A stretch of DNA of 64,000 bases, taken from Salinicola salarius (GTDB lineage: Bacteria; Pseudomonadota; Gammaproteobacteria; Pseudomonadales; Halomonadaceae). Under the pieces are notes generated by a model. It did no database searches, was not told the origin of the DNA, and saw only the letters and a program-made list of their open reading frames with translations. The position numbers were made by a program, and so were the translations under genes. The stretch spans positions 296,483-360,482 of the forward strand of contig NZ_PZJT01000002.1 in NCBI RefSeq assembly GCF_003206135.1, written 5' to 3'. Shown here piece by piece: positions 1-9,179 of this stretch. Within the stretch, counting starts at the first letter, position 1. Every line of letters starts with the position of its first letter.

Positions 1-1179
1 CGGCGCAGCGACGAAGCCTGTGTGCTGGTGCGCAGCTGGTCGCTGTCGGTCTCGGTACAGCTCCAGCTATTGCGGGCCGGCGTACCGTTTCGGCTGGCAC
101 AGGAAGAGCGCTTCGTGTTTCGGCTGCCGCTGGTGCAGGCCTTGGCGGGCTATCTTCAGCTGGCCCGTGAGCCGCAGCGGCTGCACGATCCCGGCCATCT
201 CGTCCTGCTGTTCTCGCAGCCGACGACATTCGTCGCCCAGGAGCGCGTGCGTCGGCTGGTCGAGGAGCTCGCACGCACGCAGCAATGGCCGGCGCGCGAG
301 GCCCCGGTCCTGGCGGGGCTCAAGCCGGGGCAGCGCCGCCATCTCAAGCGGCGCTGGCAGCTCCTCTGCGAACTGCCCAAGCTATCCGCCTGGCCGCCGG
401 CGAAGCTGCTCGAGCATGTCGTCGATGCCATCGATGCGGAGAAAGTCCTGCGCCGCTCGGCAGCGCGGCGGGAGAAGGGGGACGATGACGTGCGTCTGCT
501 CGACGTGCTGATCGAGCAGGCCGGCGAGCTGGCCAACGATCCCGAGGCTTTCATCGAGCTGCTGCGCAACCCGGTGGAGAACCGGCCCGATGGCGTCTTG
601 ATCAGCACGGTACACGGCGCCAAAGGGCTCGAGTGGCCGCTGGTGGCGGTATGGGGGCTCAACGAGGAGGATTTTCCCCATTACAGCCGTGACAATCCGC
701 TGTCGCCGGAGCGCCTGGAAGAAGAGCGGCGGCTTTACTATGTCGCGATCACACGGGCGCGAGAGCGGCTGCTGCTGGTTCAGGATGGCGGCGACCATCG
801 GCCGAGTCGCTTTCTCGACGAGACGGCGGTGGAGGATTGCCGTCGGATCGACCAGGCGATCCAGGCGCGCAGCGAGGCCGCCGTGGCGGTTCGCGAGCCG
901 GACATGGTCGGCGCCTACCTGCAGCGTGTCGGGCTGGAGCACGTCGGACGGGGCCTCGTGCCGCGAGCCAGAGAGACGGAAGCGCCCGTCGCGGAACGCG
1001 GGGCGAAATCCGGAGCGAGCTGGCAGGTCGGTGATCGAGTGCGGCATGCCAGCTTCGGCGACGGTGAGGTACTGGTGGTCGAAGGCAACGAAGCCAATCC
1101 GGTCATCGACGTGCGTTTCGAGTCGGCCGGCCGACGTCGCCTGATCGCGGCGCGGGCGCCCCTGGCGAAACGGCATTGA
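1..1179 (+). CDS. UvrD/Rep-family ATP-dependent DNA helicase, C-terminal part (5' end outside window)
   Basis: The frame is open from the first base, so the gene begins upstream and about 392 codons of its 3' part are visible. The visible part holds SF1 helicase motifs of domain 2: STVHGAKGLEWP (motif V region) around codons 200-212 and EEERRLYYVAITRARERLL (motif VI with the arginine finger) around codons 240-258. The last 60 residues (GDRVRHASFGDGEVLVVEG) resemble the Tudor-like tail of UvrD/PcrA. The Walker A and B motifs would lie before the window. It is a paralogue of, not the same as, the full uvrD at 26651. It presumably unwinds DNA 3' to 5'; its exact role cannot be set from this fragment. 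Confidence 0.85.
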   Translation, partial: RRSDEACVLVRSWSLSVSVQLQLLRAGVPFRLAQEERFVFRLPLVQALAGYLQLAREPQRLHDPGHLVLLFSQPTTFVAQERVRRLVEELARTQQWPAREAPVLAGLKPGQRRHLKRRWQLLCELPKLSAWPPAKLLEHVVDAIDAEKVLRRSAARREKGDDDVRLLDVLIEQAGELANDPEAFIELLRNPVENRPDGVLISTVHGAKGLEWPLVAVWGLNEEDFPHYSRDNPLSPERLEEERRLYYVAITRARERLLLVQDGGDHRPSRFLDETAVEDCRRIDQAIQARSEAAVAVREPDMVGAYLQRVGLEHVGRGLVPRARETEAPVAERGAKSGASWQVGDRVRHASFGDGEVLVVEGNEANPVIDVRFESAGRRRLIAARAPLAKRH

Positions 1180-1193
1180 TCGGTCAGACTCTT

Positions 1194-1269
1194 TCGACCG
1201 ACGATCTTTCTCGGCCACGATTTTATTCGGCCAACAGCGACTTTGCTCGATCGACGACCTTTCTCGACC
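1194..1269. repeat. Imperfect 23-bp direct repeat in helicase-sulfurtransferase spacer
   Basis: Two 23-bp copies at 1194-1216 and 1247-1269 start TCGAYCGACGAYCTTTCTCG and differ at 3 positions, with a 53-bp period. They fill most of the 126-bp spacer before the sulfurtransferase gene. No promoter role can be read from them. Confidence 0.7.
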
Positions 1270-1305
1270 GACACCTGTTTCGGCTGATAAAGCACCAAGG
1301 AGGCA

Positions 1306-2136
1306 ATGATGAACGAATCCGTGCTCGTAACGGCAGAGGAGCTGCGGCAAAGCCTGGCTGGCGATCGACCGCCGCTGGTGCTGGATTGTCGTGCCCGCTT
1401 GGACGACGCCGCGGCAGGAAAGCGGCTTTGGCAGGAATCGCACATCCCTGGCAGTTACCACCTGGATATGGACCGGGATCTCTCGAAGCCGCCTGGCGAT
1501 GGCGGTCGTCATCCGCTGCCGTCTCGTGAGGTCTTTACGACGACGATTCAACGTCTCGGCATCGAGCCGCAACGCGCCGTGGTGGTTTATGACGATAGAG
1601 GTGGGCAGCTATCGGCAGCTCGCGCCTGGTGGATGCTGGCTTGCTGGGCGGGGCATCCCGATGTGCGGGTGCTCGACGGTGGCTTGCCCGCCTGGCAGGT
1701 TGCTGGCGGCGAGCTGGCGACGGATGAGTCGATATCGCCGCTGATCAGCCGATGGCAGCCGGATTTCGACGATACGATGATCATCCCGGCACGAGATCTG
1801 CTGGAAGAGGGTGGCTTGCTGGTCGATGCCCGAGGCGAAGCTCGCTTTCGTGGCGACGAGGAACCCATCGATGCGGTTGCGGGACATATCCCCGGCGCAG
1901 TCTGTCGGCCCAGCAGCGCCAATCTCGAGGCGGATGGGCGTTTCAAATCGCCCCAGCGGCTGGCGGAAGAGTTGCCCGGGGCCGATAAGGTGACGGCATA
2001 CTGCGGCTCCGGCATCTCGGCCTGCCACGATATCCTGGCCTATGCCGTGGCGGGTCTGCCGCTGCCGCGACTTTACGCGGGATCCTGGAGCGACTGGATT
2101 CGTGACCCATCGAGGCCGATCGCGACCGGCGAGTAA
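1306..2136 (+). CDS. sseA: 3-mercaptopyruvate/thiosulfate sulfurtransferase (two rhodanese domains)
   Basis: A 276-residue two-domain rhodanese. The N-terminal domain (about 8-135) lacks a catalytic cysteine in the loop; the C-terminal domain (about 160-272) carries the active-site loop CGSGISA with Cys233. CGSG(V/I)(T/S)A is the signature usually linked to 3-mercaptopyruvate sulfurtransferases rather than thiosulfate-type CRKGVTA rhodaneses. It should move sulfane sulfur from 3-mercaptopyruvate to cyanide or thiol acceptors in the cytosol. A strong AAGGAGG lies at 1297-1303; its spacing fits the second ATG (1309) better than the first (1306). It stands alone, facing the ivd gene across a shared terminator. 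Confidence 0.88.
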   Translation: MMNESVLVTAEELRQSLAGDRPPLVLDCRARLDDAAAGKRLWQESHIPGSYHLDMDRDLSKPPGDGGRHPLPSREVFTTTIQRLGIEPQRAVVVYDDRGGQLSAARAWWMLACWAGHPDVRVLDGGLPAWQVAGGELATDESISPLISRWQPDFDDTMIIPARDLLEEGGLLVDARGEARFRGDEEPIDAVAGHIPGAVCRPSSANLEADGRFKSPQRLAEELPGADKVTAYCGSGISACHDILAYAVAGLPLPRLYAGSWSDWIRDPSRPIATGE

Positions 2137-2187
2137 GCCCGGGCTTCGCTCGGGAGCTTTAAGTCACAAGCTTTGAACTGGAAGAAA

Positions 2188-2220
2188 AAACCGCCCCAGG
2201 TGCTTGCCGTGGGGCGGTTT
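2188..2220. terminator. Bidirectional intrinsic terminator between sseA and ivd
   Basis: Perfect 11-bp inverted repeat: AAACCGCCCCA at 2188-2198 and TGGGGCGGTTT at 2210-2220 with an 11-nt loop. Read on the minus strand the stem runs into six T, so it is best suited to end ivd, but it also ends sseA transcription on the plus strand. Confidence 0.85.
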
Positions 2221-2231
2221 GCTTATGCTGT

Positions 2232-2306
2232 CTTCGAGCTTCGAGCTTCGAGCTTCGAGCTTCGAGCCGCTCGTGGCCCGGAGCCCGTGGCTCGTGGCTC
2301 GTGGCT
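2232..2306. repeat. Heptanucleotide tandem repeats: 5 x CTTCGAG and 3 x CGTGGCT
   Basis: Five perfect copies of CTTCGAG run from 2232 to 2266, followed by three perfect copies of CGTGGCT from 2286 to 2306. The array lies between the terminator and the ivd stop codon, so it is in the 3' untranslated part of ivd. The 7-bp unit is not a multiple of three and sits outside any gene. Confidence 0.9.
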
Positions 2307-2310
2307 GGGG

Positions 2311-3480
2311 TCAAGCCGATTCGTTGAACAGTTCGCGCCCAATCAACATCCGCCGTATTTCGCTCGTGCCGGCGCCGATCTCGTAGAGCTTGGCGTCGCG
2401 CAGCAGGCGGCCGGTGGGGTATTCGTTGATATAGCCGTTGCCGCCGAGCAGCTGGATGGCGTCGAGCGCCATCTGGGTGGCTTTTTCGGCACAGTAGAGA
2501 ATCACGCCGGCGGCGTCCTTGCGGCTGACCCGGCCCCGGTCGCAGGCACCAGCGACGGCATACAGATAGGCGCGACAGGCGTTGAGGGTGGTGTACATGT
2601 CGGCGAGCTTGCCCTGCACCAGCTGGAACTCGCCGATCGACTGGCCGAACTGCTTGCGCTCGTGAACGTAGGGCACCACCACGTCCAGGCACGCCTGCAT
2701 GATGCCTACTGGGGCGGCGGCGAGCACGGTGCGCTCGTAATCGAGCCCGCTCATCAGCACGCGTACGCCGCGGTTCTCCTCGCCCAGCACGTTTTCCGCC
2801 GGCACTTCACAGTCGGTGAACACCAGCTCGCAGGTGTTGGAGCCACGCATGCCCAGCTTGTCGAGCTTCTGCGCGGTGGAAAAACCGGCGAAATCCTTCT
2901 CGATCAGAAAGGCGGTGATGCCCTTGGCGCCGGCATCCGGGTCGGTCTTGGCGTAGACCACCAGCACGTCGGCATCGGGGCCGTTGGTGATCCACATCTT
3001 GTTGCCGTTGAGCACGTATCTGTCGCCGCGCTTGTCGGCGCGCAGCGTCATCGAGACCACGTCCGACCCCGCACCGGGCTCGGACATCGCCAGCGCGCCG
3101 ACATGCTCGCCGCTGATCAGCCGGGGCAGGTACTTCGCCTTCTGTTCCGCATTACCGTTGAGCTTGATCTGGTTGACGCAGAGATTGGCGTGAGCGCCGT
3201 AGGAGAGCCCCACCGAGGCGCTGGCCCGCGAGATTTCCTCCATCGCGATGCAGTGCGCCAGATAGCCCATGCCGCTGCCGCCGTCTTCCTCGCCGACGGT
3301 GATGCCGAGCAGGCCCATGTCGCCGAACTTGCGCCACAGCTCGTTGGGGAAGGCGTTGTCGTGGTCGATCTGGGCCGCGCGCGGGGCGATCTCGTCCCGG
3401 GCAAAGGCGTTGACCTGCTCGCGCAGCATGTTGAGCGTGTCATCGAGACCGAAATCGAGCTCGGTATAGGGGGCGTACAT
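2311..3480 (-). CDS. ivd: Isovaleryl-CoA dehydrogenase
   Basis: A 389-residue acyl-CoA dehydrogenase for the third step of leucine breakdown: isovaleryl-CoA to 3-methylcrotonyl-CoA, with FAD as cofactor and ETF as electron acceptor. The substrate class shows in the catalytic base: helix G reads [14 protein letters not shown] with Glu249, the position used by isovaleryl-CoA dehydrogenases. The usual C-terminal catalytic Glu of other family members is replaced here ([12 protein letters not shown]). SEPGAGSD (FAD/substrate loop) and QLLGGNGY are present. The start at 3480 has GAGG 8 nt upstream. The gene has its own promoter region with a LiuR-like palindrome 45 bp upstream and diverges from the thioesterase gene. 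The usual partners liuB, liuC, liuD and liuE are not in the window. Confidence 0.93.
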   Translation of the reverse strand: MYAPYTELDFGLDDTLNMLREQVNAFARDEIAPRAAQIDHDNAFPNELWRKFGDMGLLGITVGEEDGGSGMGYLAHCIAMEEISRASASVGLSYGAHANLCVNQIKLNGNAEQKAKYLPRLISGEHVGALAMSEPGAGSDVVSMTLRADKRGDRYVLNGNKMWITNGPDADVLVVYAKTDPDAGAKGITAFLIEKDFAGFSTAQKLDKLGMRGSNTCELVFTDCEVPAENVLGEENRGVRVLMSGLDYERTVLAAAPVGIMQACLDVVVPYVHERKQFGQSIGEFQLVQGKLADMYTTLNACRAYLYAVAGACDRGRVSRKDAAGVILYCAEKATQMALDAIQLLGGNGYINEYPTGRLLRDAKLYEIGAGTSEIRRMLIGRELFNESA

Positions 3481-3524
3481 GGTGGAATCCTCGCGAACGA
3501 AGTCGAGCAATGTTGATTGATACG

Positions 3525-3540
3525 TTAACGTTAACGTCAA
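3525..3540 (-). promoter_or_regulatory. LiuR-like operator upstream of ivd
   Basis: On the minus strand the site reads TTGACGTTAACGTTAA, a near-perfect palindrome centred on GTTAAC, 45 bp upstream of the ivd start. It matches the kind of palindrome (TTTACGTTAACGTAAA-like) reported for LiuR, the MerR-family regulator of branched-chain amino-acid use in gammaproteobacteria. Two sister sites occur at 3633 and 11343. Confidence 0.65.
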
Positions 3541-3632
3541 ATTGCGGGCGCGACCATAGCCCCTCGACCATGGTCTAGGGCGGAATGGGCGAACCGGATT
3601 CGCTCATTCTGGAGGCCAACAATCCGAGTGGA

Positions 3633-3648
3633 CTGACGTTAGCGTCAA
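3633..3648 (+). promoter_or_regulatory. LiuR-like operator upstream of the thioesterase gene
   Basis: CTGACGTTAGCGTCAA lies 58 bp upstream of the thioesterase start. Its reverse complement TTGACGCTAACGTCAG differs from the site before the bkd operon at only a few positions. The position in a divergent spacer suggests that ivd and the thioesterase gene are controlled together. Confidence 0.6.
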
Positions 3649-3705
3649 TGTGGTAAGACAGGCGTCTGGAAACGTTCACTTCTACTTGGGAAAACCGGGG
3701 CCCCT

Positions 3706-4131
3706 ATGTCGATCTGGAAACGCGAGTCATCGCTGGAAGCGCTCGAAGCCGAGTGCCGTAACACGCTGGTCAGCCACGTCGGTATCGAATTCACCGAGCT
3801 GGGCGAGGATTGCCTGCGTGGCCGCATGCCGGTGGATGACCGAACCCGCCAACCGTATGGGCTGCTCCACGGCGGCGGCTCGGTGGTGCTGGCGGAAACG
3901 CTGGGCAGCATCGCCGCCAATCTGTGTCTCGCCGATCCGAACAGGATGGCAGTTGGGCTCGATATCAATGCCAACCACGTCCGCGCGATGCGCCAGGGCT
4001 GGGTCGAAGGCTGCGCCCGGCCGCTGCATATCGGTGCCACGACGCAGCTGTGGGAGATCCGCATCGAGGACGAACGCGGCCGGCTGGTATGCATGTCGCG
4101 GTTGACCATGGCGGTGGTCAATCGGGGGTGA
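3706..4131 (+). CDS. Hotdog-fold acyl-CoA thioesterase (YdiI/EntH-like)
   Basis: A 141-residue single-domain hotdog thioesterase that aligns well from memory with E. coli YdiI (MenI): it opens IWKR, has MPVDDRTRQPYGLLHGG and the catalytic segment AETLGSIAANLC with the Glu of helix AETLG, and ends SRLTMAVVN. It hydrolyses acyl-CoA or aroyl-CoA to free acid and CoA. Beside ivd and under a LiuR-like site it may release CoA from branched-chain acyl-CoA or protect the CoA pool; menaquinone synthesis is not suggested by the context. It converges on the acyl-CoA ligase gene with no base between the two stop codons (4131/4132). Confidence 0.85.
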   Translation: MSIWKRESSLEALEAECRNTLVSHVGIEFTELGEDCLRGRMPVDDRTRQPYGLLHGGGSVVLAETLGSIAANLCLADPNRMAVGLDINANHVRAMRQGWVEGCARPLHIGATTQLWEIRIEDERGRLVCMSRLTMAVVNRG

Positions 4132-5859
4132 TCACTCCAACCCCAGCTCCTGGCTGGTGGACTGCCGCATGCGGAATTTCTGGATCTTGCCACTGACGGT
4201 CATGGGGAATTCATCCACGAAGCGCACATAGCGCGGGATCTTGTGATGATCGATGCGATTGCGGCAGTAATCGCGGATGGCTTCCTCGTCGAGCTCCACG
4301 CCTTCCACCAGCCGGATCCAGACCGCCACCGCTTCGCCGTACTTCGGGTCCGGCACGCCGAAGACCTGAGCATCGGAAATCGCCGGGTGGGTGTAGAGAA
4401 ACTCCTCGATCTCGCGCGGATAGAGGTTCTCGCCGCCGCGAATGATCATGTCCTTGATGCGCCCGGTGATGGCGACGAAGCCGTCGTCGTCCATCATCGC
4501 CAGGTCGCCGCTGTGCATCCAGCGCTGCGGGTCGATCGCCTGATGCGTGGCGTCGTCGTTCCAGTAGCCGAGCATGACGCTGTAGCCGCGGGTGCAGAGT
4601 TCGCCGCTGACCCCGCGCGGCACGATCCGGCCGCTGGCGGGGTCGACGATCTTCACTTCCAGGTGCGGATGGATGGTGCCGACGGTGGAAACCCGCTTGG
4701 CCAGCGGGGCGTCGGTGCGAGTCTGCAGGCTGACCGGGCTGGTCTCGGTCATGCCGTAGCAGATGGTGACGTCTTTCATGTGCATGCGCTCGATCACCCG
4801 CTTCATCACTTCGATGGGGCAGTTGGAACCGGCCATGATGCCGGTGCGCAGGCTGGAAAGATCGAACTCGGCGAAGCGCGAATGCTCCAGCTCGGCGATG
4901 AACATCGTCGGCACGCCATAGAGCGCCTGGGCCCGTTCGGCTTCCACGGCGCGCAGCGTGGCCTCGGGATCGAAACCGTCGTTGGGATAGATCGCGGTAG
5001 CGCGATGGGAAAGACACGCCAGGTTGCCCATCACCATGCCGAAGCAGTGATACAGCGGAACCGGAATCACCACGCGCTCGCCTGGTTGCAGGTTCATCCC
5101 GCCGCCGACGAAGTAGCCGTTGTTGAGAATGTTGTGATGGGTCAGCGTCACGCCCTTGGGCGCGCCGGTGGTGCCGGAGGTGTACTGGATATTGATCGGG
5201 TCGTCGAACTGCAGCGCCGCCTGACGTTCGGCGAGGCGTTCGACCGGTGTGTTGGCGGCGAGGGTATGCAGCTCGGGCCAGCGCCACATGCCGGGCGTGG
5301 CGAATGTCTCGTCGAGGCAGATCACATGCTTCAGCCGGGGCAGGGCTGCGCATGCCTGCAGCCGATCTCCAGCGTTTGGCGGATCGCGCAGTTCCGGCGC
5401 GATTTCGCAGAGAATGTCGACGTAATGCGATTTGATCGTGCCGCTGACCCGGTATGCGCCTTGCAACACCAGGGTGGAAAGGCCGGATTGGGTCAGCGCG
5501 TGTTTGAGCTCGTGGGCGCGATAGCTGGGGTTGAGGTTGACCAGGATCGCACCGAGCTTGGCCGCGGCAAGCTGGGTGATGGCCCACTCGGCGCAATTGA
5601 GCGACCAGATGCCGACCCGGTCGCCGCGCTCGACGCCCAGCGCCATCAGCCCCCGGGCGATGCGGTCGGCCTCTGCACGCAATTCGGCATAGGTATAGCG
5701 CAGGTTCTGATGGCAACTGACCAGCGCTTCGCGCTCGGGGCATTCGCTGGCGGCGGCATCCAGACAATCGCCGATGGTCATGCCGATCAGGGGCAGATCG
5801 CTGGTACCGCTGACATAACTGGCACGGCGTCCGTGCGCAGGGGCATCGCTTGCAGACAT
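4132..5859 (-). CDS. AMP-forming acyl-CoA synthetase (fatty-acid CoA ligase type)
   Basis: A 575-residue adenylate-forming enzyme. The ATP-binding loop is [16 protein letters not shown]; the second adenylation motif is YGMTETSPV; the C-terminal hinge and motif [16 protein letters not shown] follow, with the catalytic Lys near the end ([10 protein letters not shown]). It activates a carboxylic acid with ATP to acyl-AMP and then acyl-CoA. Last gene of the minus-strand valine/isoleucine operon, 83 bp after the thiolase. The likely substrates, inferred only from context, are medium or branched short-chain acids. The start at 5859 is chosen for GGAGA 9 nt upstream; an in-frame ATG 20 codons earlier (5919) lacks a ribosome site. 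Confidence 0.88.
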   Translation of the reverse strand: MSASDAPAHGRRASYVSGTSDLPLIGMTIGDCLDAAASECPEREALVSCHQNLRYTYAELRAEADRIARGLMALGVERGDRVGIWSLNCAEWAITQLAAAKLGAILVNLNPSYRAHELKHALTQSGLSTLVLQGAYRVSGTIKSHYVDILCEIAPELRDPPNAGDRLQACAALPRLKHVICLDETFATPGMWRWPELHTLAANTPVERLAERQAALQFDDPINIQYTSGTTGAPKGVTLTHHNILNNGYFVGGGMNLQPGERVVIPVPLYHCFGMVMGNLACLSHRATAIYPNDGFDPEATLRAVEAERAQALYGVPTMFIAELEHSRFAEFDLSSLRTGIMAGSNCPIEVMKRVIERMHMKDVTICYGMTETSPVSLQTRTDAPLAKRVSTVGTIHPHLEVKIVDPASGRIVPRGVSGELCTRGYSVMLGYWNDDATHQAIDPQRWMHSGDLAMMDDDGFVAITGRIKDMIIRGGENLYPREIEEFLYTHPAISDAQVFGVPDPKYGEAVAVWIRLVEGVELDEEAIRDYCRNRIDHHKIPRYVRFVDEFPMTVSGKIQKFRMRQSTSQELGLE

Positions 5860-5942
5860 GCTGGCTTCTCCGGTAGGGGCGCCGCCATTCGGGGCGTGCT
5901 GCCGAGTGGATCGTTTCAAGTGGTGGTTTCAAAGGGATGGTT

Positions 5943-7148
5943 TCAAGTCAGCCGTTCGATGCCGATGGCCGTGGCCTCGCCACCACCGATGCAGATCGCC
6001 GCCACACCCCGCGCCATGCCGTGATGCGCCAGCGCGTTGAGCAGCGTGACCACGATCCGCGCGCCAGAGGCGCCGATGGGATGGCCCAATGCGCAGGCGC
6101 CGCCGTGAACGTTGACCCGTGCGTGATCGAGGCCGAGTTCACGCATCGCTGCCATTGCCACCACCGCGAAGGCTTCGTTGATCTCGTAGAGATCGACGTT
6201 CTCCCGCGACCAGCCGAGCCGTTCGTGTAGCTTGCGGATGGCGTGGATCGGTGCGACCGGGAAGTCACCGGGGCGCATGGCATGGCTGACATGGCCGTGG
6301 AGCCGGGCCAGCGGCGTCAGCCCCAGCCGCTCGGCCTCGCGCTGGCGCATCAGTACCAGCGCCGCGGCACCGTCGGAGATCGAGCTGGCATTGGCGGCGG
6401 TCACCGTGCCGCCGTCGCGGAAGGCCGGTTTCAACTGCGCGATGCGGTCGATATTGGCCTTGTACGGCGCCTCGTCGTGCTCGACGCGGTCCGTACCGCG
6501 CCCGGCCGGCGCTTCCAGCGCCACGATCTCGCTGGCGAACACGCCGGATTCGATCGCCCGTCTGGCCCGGGTCAGCGAGGCGATGGCGTAGTCGTCCTGG
6601 GCTTCGCGGGTGAAGCCGAACGCTTCGGCGCATTCTTCGGCGTAGGTGCCCATCAGCCGGCCCGGCTCGTAGGCGTCCTCGAGCCCATCGAGAAACATGT
6701 GATCGAGCACCTGGGCATGCCCCATGCGCAGCCCGGCACGGGCCTTGGGCAGCAGGTAGGGGGCGTTGCTCATGCTCTCCATGCCGCCGGCGATGGCATG
6801 TTCGGCGCTACCCAGGCGCAGCGCATCGAATGCCTGCATGATCGCCTTCATGCCGGAGCCGCACATCTTGTTGACGGTGGTGCAGGGCGTCGACTCGGCG
6901 AGCCCTGCGCCGAGTGCCGCCTGGCGGGCCGGCGCCTGGCCGAGGCCCGCCGGCAGCACGCAGCCCATGAGCACTTCATTGATGACTAGCTCGTCGACGG
7001 CGTCCGCCGCCAGTCCGGACTGTTCGAGGGCGCCACGGATCGCTGCCGCGCCCAACTGCGGACAGCTCAAGCCGCCGAGCGCGCCCTGGAAAGCCCCCAT
7101 CGGCGTGCGTTTGGCGCCGACGATCACGATCGGGTCTTCGTATTTCAT
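5943..7148 (-). CDS. Acetyl-CoA C-acyltransferase (thiolase)
   Basis: A 401-residue biosynthetic/degradative thiolase. The nucleophile is Cys96 in NKMCGSGMKA, the C-terminal active-site His is in GGACALGHPIGASGAR and the second Cys is in CIGGGEATAIGIER. In this operon the expected reaction is cleavage of 2-methylacetoacetyl-CoA to propionyl-CoA and acetyl-CoA, the last step of isoleucine breakdown; a general acetoacetyl-CoA thiolase role is equally possible. The start at 7148 has GGAGAG 6 nt upstream. A 77-bp gap separates it from the SDR gene, the largest gap between operon members except that before the ligase. Confidence 0.92.
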   Translation of the reverse strand: MKYEDPIVIVGAKRTPMGAFQGALGGLSCPQLGAAAIRGALEQSGLAADAVDELVINEVLMGCVLPAGLGQAPARQAALGAGLAESTPCTTVNKMCGSGMKAIMQAFDALRLGSAEHAIAGGMESMSNAPYLLPKARAGLRMGHAQVLDHMFLDGLEDAYEPGRLMGTYAEECAEAFGFTREAQDDYAIASLTRARRAIESGVFASEIVALEAPAGRGTDRVEHDEAPYKANIDRIAQLKPAFRDGGTVTAANASSISDGAAALVLMRQREAERLGLTPLARLHGHVSHAMRPGDFPVAPIHAIRKLHERLGWSRENVDLYEINEAFAVVAMAAMRELGLDHARVNVHGGACALGHPIGASGARIVVTLLNALAHHGMARGVAAICIGGGEATAIGIERLT

Positions 7149-7225
7149 GGTCGACTCTCCGGTGTTGCCTGCATGGTCACTCATCGATGCTTCCTGGCGT
7201 CATATGATCGAACGCAGCCACTTTT

Positions 7226-8014
7226 CTATTGAGCGGACATGCGAATGCCGCCGTCGAGCCTGATTACCTCTCCGTTGAGGTAGCGATTTTCGAGAATCTG
7301 GCGCACCAGCGCGGCATATTCCTCGGCGTGGCCCATGCGCCTGGGGAACGGCACCTTGGCGTTGAGGCCGTCGCGGACCTCGGCGGGCATGCCCTGCATC
7401 ATCGCGGTGTCGAAGATGCCGGGGGCGATTGCCATGACGCGGATGCCGGACGAGGCCAGCTCGCGGGCGGCGGGCAGCGTCATCCCGACCACGCCGGCCT
7501 TGGAGGCCGCATAGGCGGCCTGGCCGATCTGGCCCTCGAACGCGGCCACCGAGGCGGTATTGATCACCACGCCGCGCTCACCGTCGTCCTCTCTTGGCAG
7601 GGTGTCGCCTTCGGCGAGGTTTTTCTGCATCGCCGCTACCGCCAGCCGCAGCATGTTGAAGGTGCCGATCAGGTTGATGTCGATCGTGCGGCGGAAGCTA
7701 TCGAGACCATGCACGCCGCGCTTGCCGTGGATCTTCTCCGCCGGCGCGACACCGGCGCAGTTGATCAAACCGTGCAGCGCACCGAAGCGTTCGAGCGTCT
7801 CGGCCAGCGCGCGCTCGCCATCGGCTTCCTGCGTCACGTCGGCCTGAATGGCCAGCGCCGTGTTGCCGAGGGTGCGGGCATGATGGCGGGCGGTATCGAG
7901 GTCTCGGTCGACCAGCGCGACGTTGGCGCCGGCATCGACGAGCATCCGCGCCGTGGCGGCGCCCAGCCCGGAGCCGCCGCCGGTGACGATGAAGGTGCGT
8001 TCAGCCAGTTGCAT
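7226..8014 (-). CDS. SDR 3-hydroxyacyl-CoA dehydrogenase (3-hydroxy-2-methylbutyryl-CoA dehydrogenase type)
   Basis: A 262-residue short-chain dehydrogenase with TGGGSGLGAATA (NAD site), NCAG, and the Ser-Tyr-Lys triad in the NTASVAAFEGQIGQAAYAASK region, ending in the DGG motif LDGGIRM. It resembles human HSD17B10 (type II HADH), which oxidises 2-methyl-3-hydroxybutyryl-CoA in isoleucine degradation. Its start overlaps the end of the preceding 3-hydroxyisobutyryl-CoA hydrolase gene by 14 bp, a sign of translational coupling, and AGGAGG precedes it. The neighbouring thiolase would use its product. Confidence 0.9.
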   Translation of the reverse strand: MQLAERTFIVTGGGSGLGAATARMLVDAGANVALVDRDLDTARHHARTLGNTALAIQADVTQEADGERALAETLERFGALHGLINCAGVAPAEKIHGKRGVHGLDSFRRTIDINLIGTFNMLRLAVAAMQKNLAEGDTLPREDDGERGVVINTASVAAFEGQIGQAAYAASKAGVVGMTLPAARELASSGIRVMAIAPGIFDTAMMQGMPAEVRDGLNAKVPFPRRMGHAEEYAALVRQILENRYLNGEVIRLDGGIRMSAQ

Positions 8015-9179
8015 GAGCCGGTTCCTCCTCGGCTGGCCGATCGACGAGATCGCGCAGGGGATGACGATCGCGATCCCACGGGGAAATGAAGCAGGCCGCG
8101 ATATCGGTTTCCGGCACCTCGCCGTGGCGATGGCGCCAGGCCGGGGTCTTGTCCTTGTCGATCAGCAGCGCGCGCACCCCTTCGGCGAGATCGCCACGGG
8201 CGGCGCAGGCCAGCGAAAGGCCGAGCTCTTCGCGCAGCACCTCGGAAAGCGACAGCCGTCGGCAGCGAGACAACTGACGCAGGATCAGCCGGGCCGAAAG
8301 CGGCGACCCGGCGGCCAGATTCTTCGCCGCGCGAGCGATCCACGGGTCGCCGTCGCTGGCGGCGGCGATGACCCGGCGAATCAGCGTCGCGTCGTCATCG
8401 GCATCGGTGAGTGCGGCAATGGCATCCAGGCGCGGTGCCACCTCGCCGTTTGGGGCGAGCGTGCGGCTGGCGCTGGCGTGTTCGCGCAGCACCTGGCCTA
8501 CGGCGCTAGCGGGCTCGCGCCAGTCGGCCCGGAGCAGACCGTCGATCACCGCCTCGCGCCGCGACTCGTCGATCAGACGGTCGGCCAGGCCGACGAACAG
8601 TGCGTCGCTGGCGTTGAGTCGCGCGCCGGTCAGCCCCAGGAACAGGCCGCTGCGCCCCGGCATGCGATTCAGAAACCAGCTGGCGCCGACGTCGGGGTAG
8701 AGGCCGATGGTGATTTCCGGCATCGCCAGCTGAGCGCGCGGCGTGACCACGCGATGGGAGGCGCCGGCCATCAACCCGATACCACCGCCCATGACGATAC
8801 CGTCACCCCAGGCGATGACGGGTTTGGGATAGCCGTGAATGGCGTGATCGAGCCGGTATTCATGGCTGAAGTAGCGGGCCACGAAACTCTCGTCGTTGCG
8901 GTGCGCGACGGCCTCGGGATCGGCGTTCGTCCTGCCTTCGACGATGGCGCGATACAGCGCGATCACATCGCCGCCGGCGCAGAAGGCCTTGTCGCCGGCG
9001 CCTTCCAGCCACACCGCCACGATGGCCTCGTCCGCCGCCCAGGCATCGAGTCGTGCCTGCAGCGCATCGATCATCCCGAGCGAGAGCGCATTCAGGCTCT
9101 TCGGCGCGTCGAGCGTGATGACACCGATCCGGTACCCGTCGGCGGTGGATAGCGTATCGAACCGGACCTGATCGCTCAT
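8001..9179 (-). CDS. 3-Hydroxyisobutyryl-CoA hydrolase (enoyl-CoA hydratase/isomerase family)
   Basis: A 392-residue crotonase-fold protein, longer than true hydratases and with the extra C-terminal part (about 250-375) typical of HIBYL-CoA hydrolases. Visible are FCAGGDV (oxyanion hole), the second oxyanion loop GIVMGGGIGLMAGASHRV, and the catalytic region MPEITIGLYPDVGASWFLNRMPG with the Glu/Asp pair. It hydrolyses 3-hydroxyisobutyryl-CoA to the free acid in valine breakdown. Overlaps its upstream neighbour by 4 bp (ATGA). The next enzymes, 3-hydroxyisobutyrate dehydrogenase and methylmalonate-semialdehyde dehydrogenase, are not in the window. Confidence 0.9.
   Translation of the reverse strand: MSDQVRFDTLSTADGYRIGVITLDAPKSLNALSLGMIDALQARLDAWAADEAIVAVWLEGAGDKAFCAGGDVIALYRAIVEGRTNADPEAVAHRNDESFVARYFSHEYRLDHAIHGYPKPVIAWGDGIVMGGGIGLMAGASHRVVTPRAQLAMPEITIGLYPDVGASWFLNRMPGRSGLFLGLTGARLNASDALFVGLADRLIDESRREAVIDGLLRADWREPASAVGQVLREHASASRTLAPNGEVAPRLDAIAALTDADDDATLIRRVIAAASDGDPWIARAAKNLAAGSPLSARLILRQLSRCRRLSLSEVLREELGLSLACAARGDLAEGVRALLIDKDKTPAWRHRHGEVPETDIAACFISPWDRDRHPLRDLVDRPAEEEPAHATG

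Noticed and set aside
4243..6024. A 593-codon open frame antisense to the acyl-CoA ligase
   Set aside because: The ligase has all adenylation motifs; the antisense frame does not look like protein.
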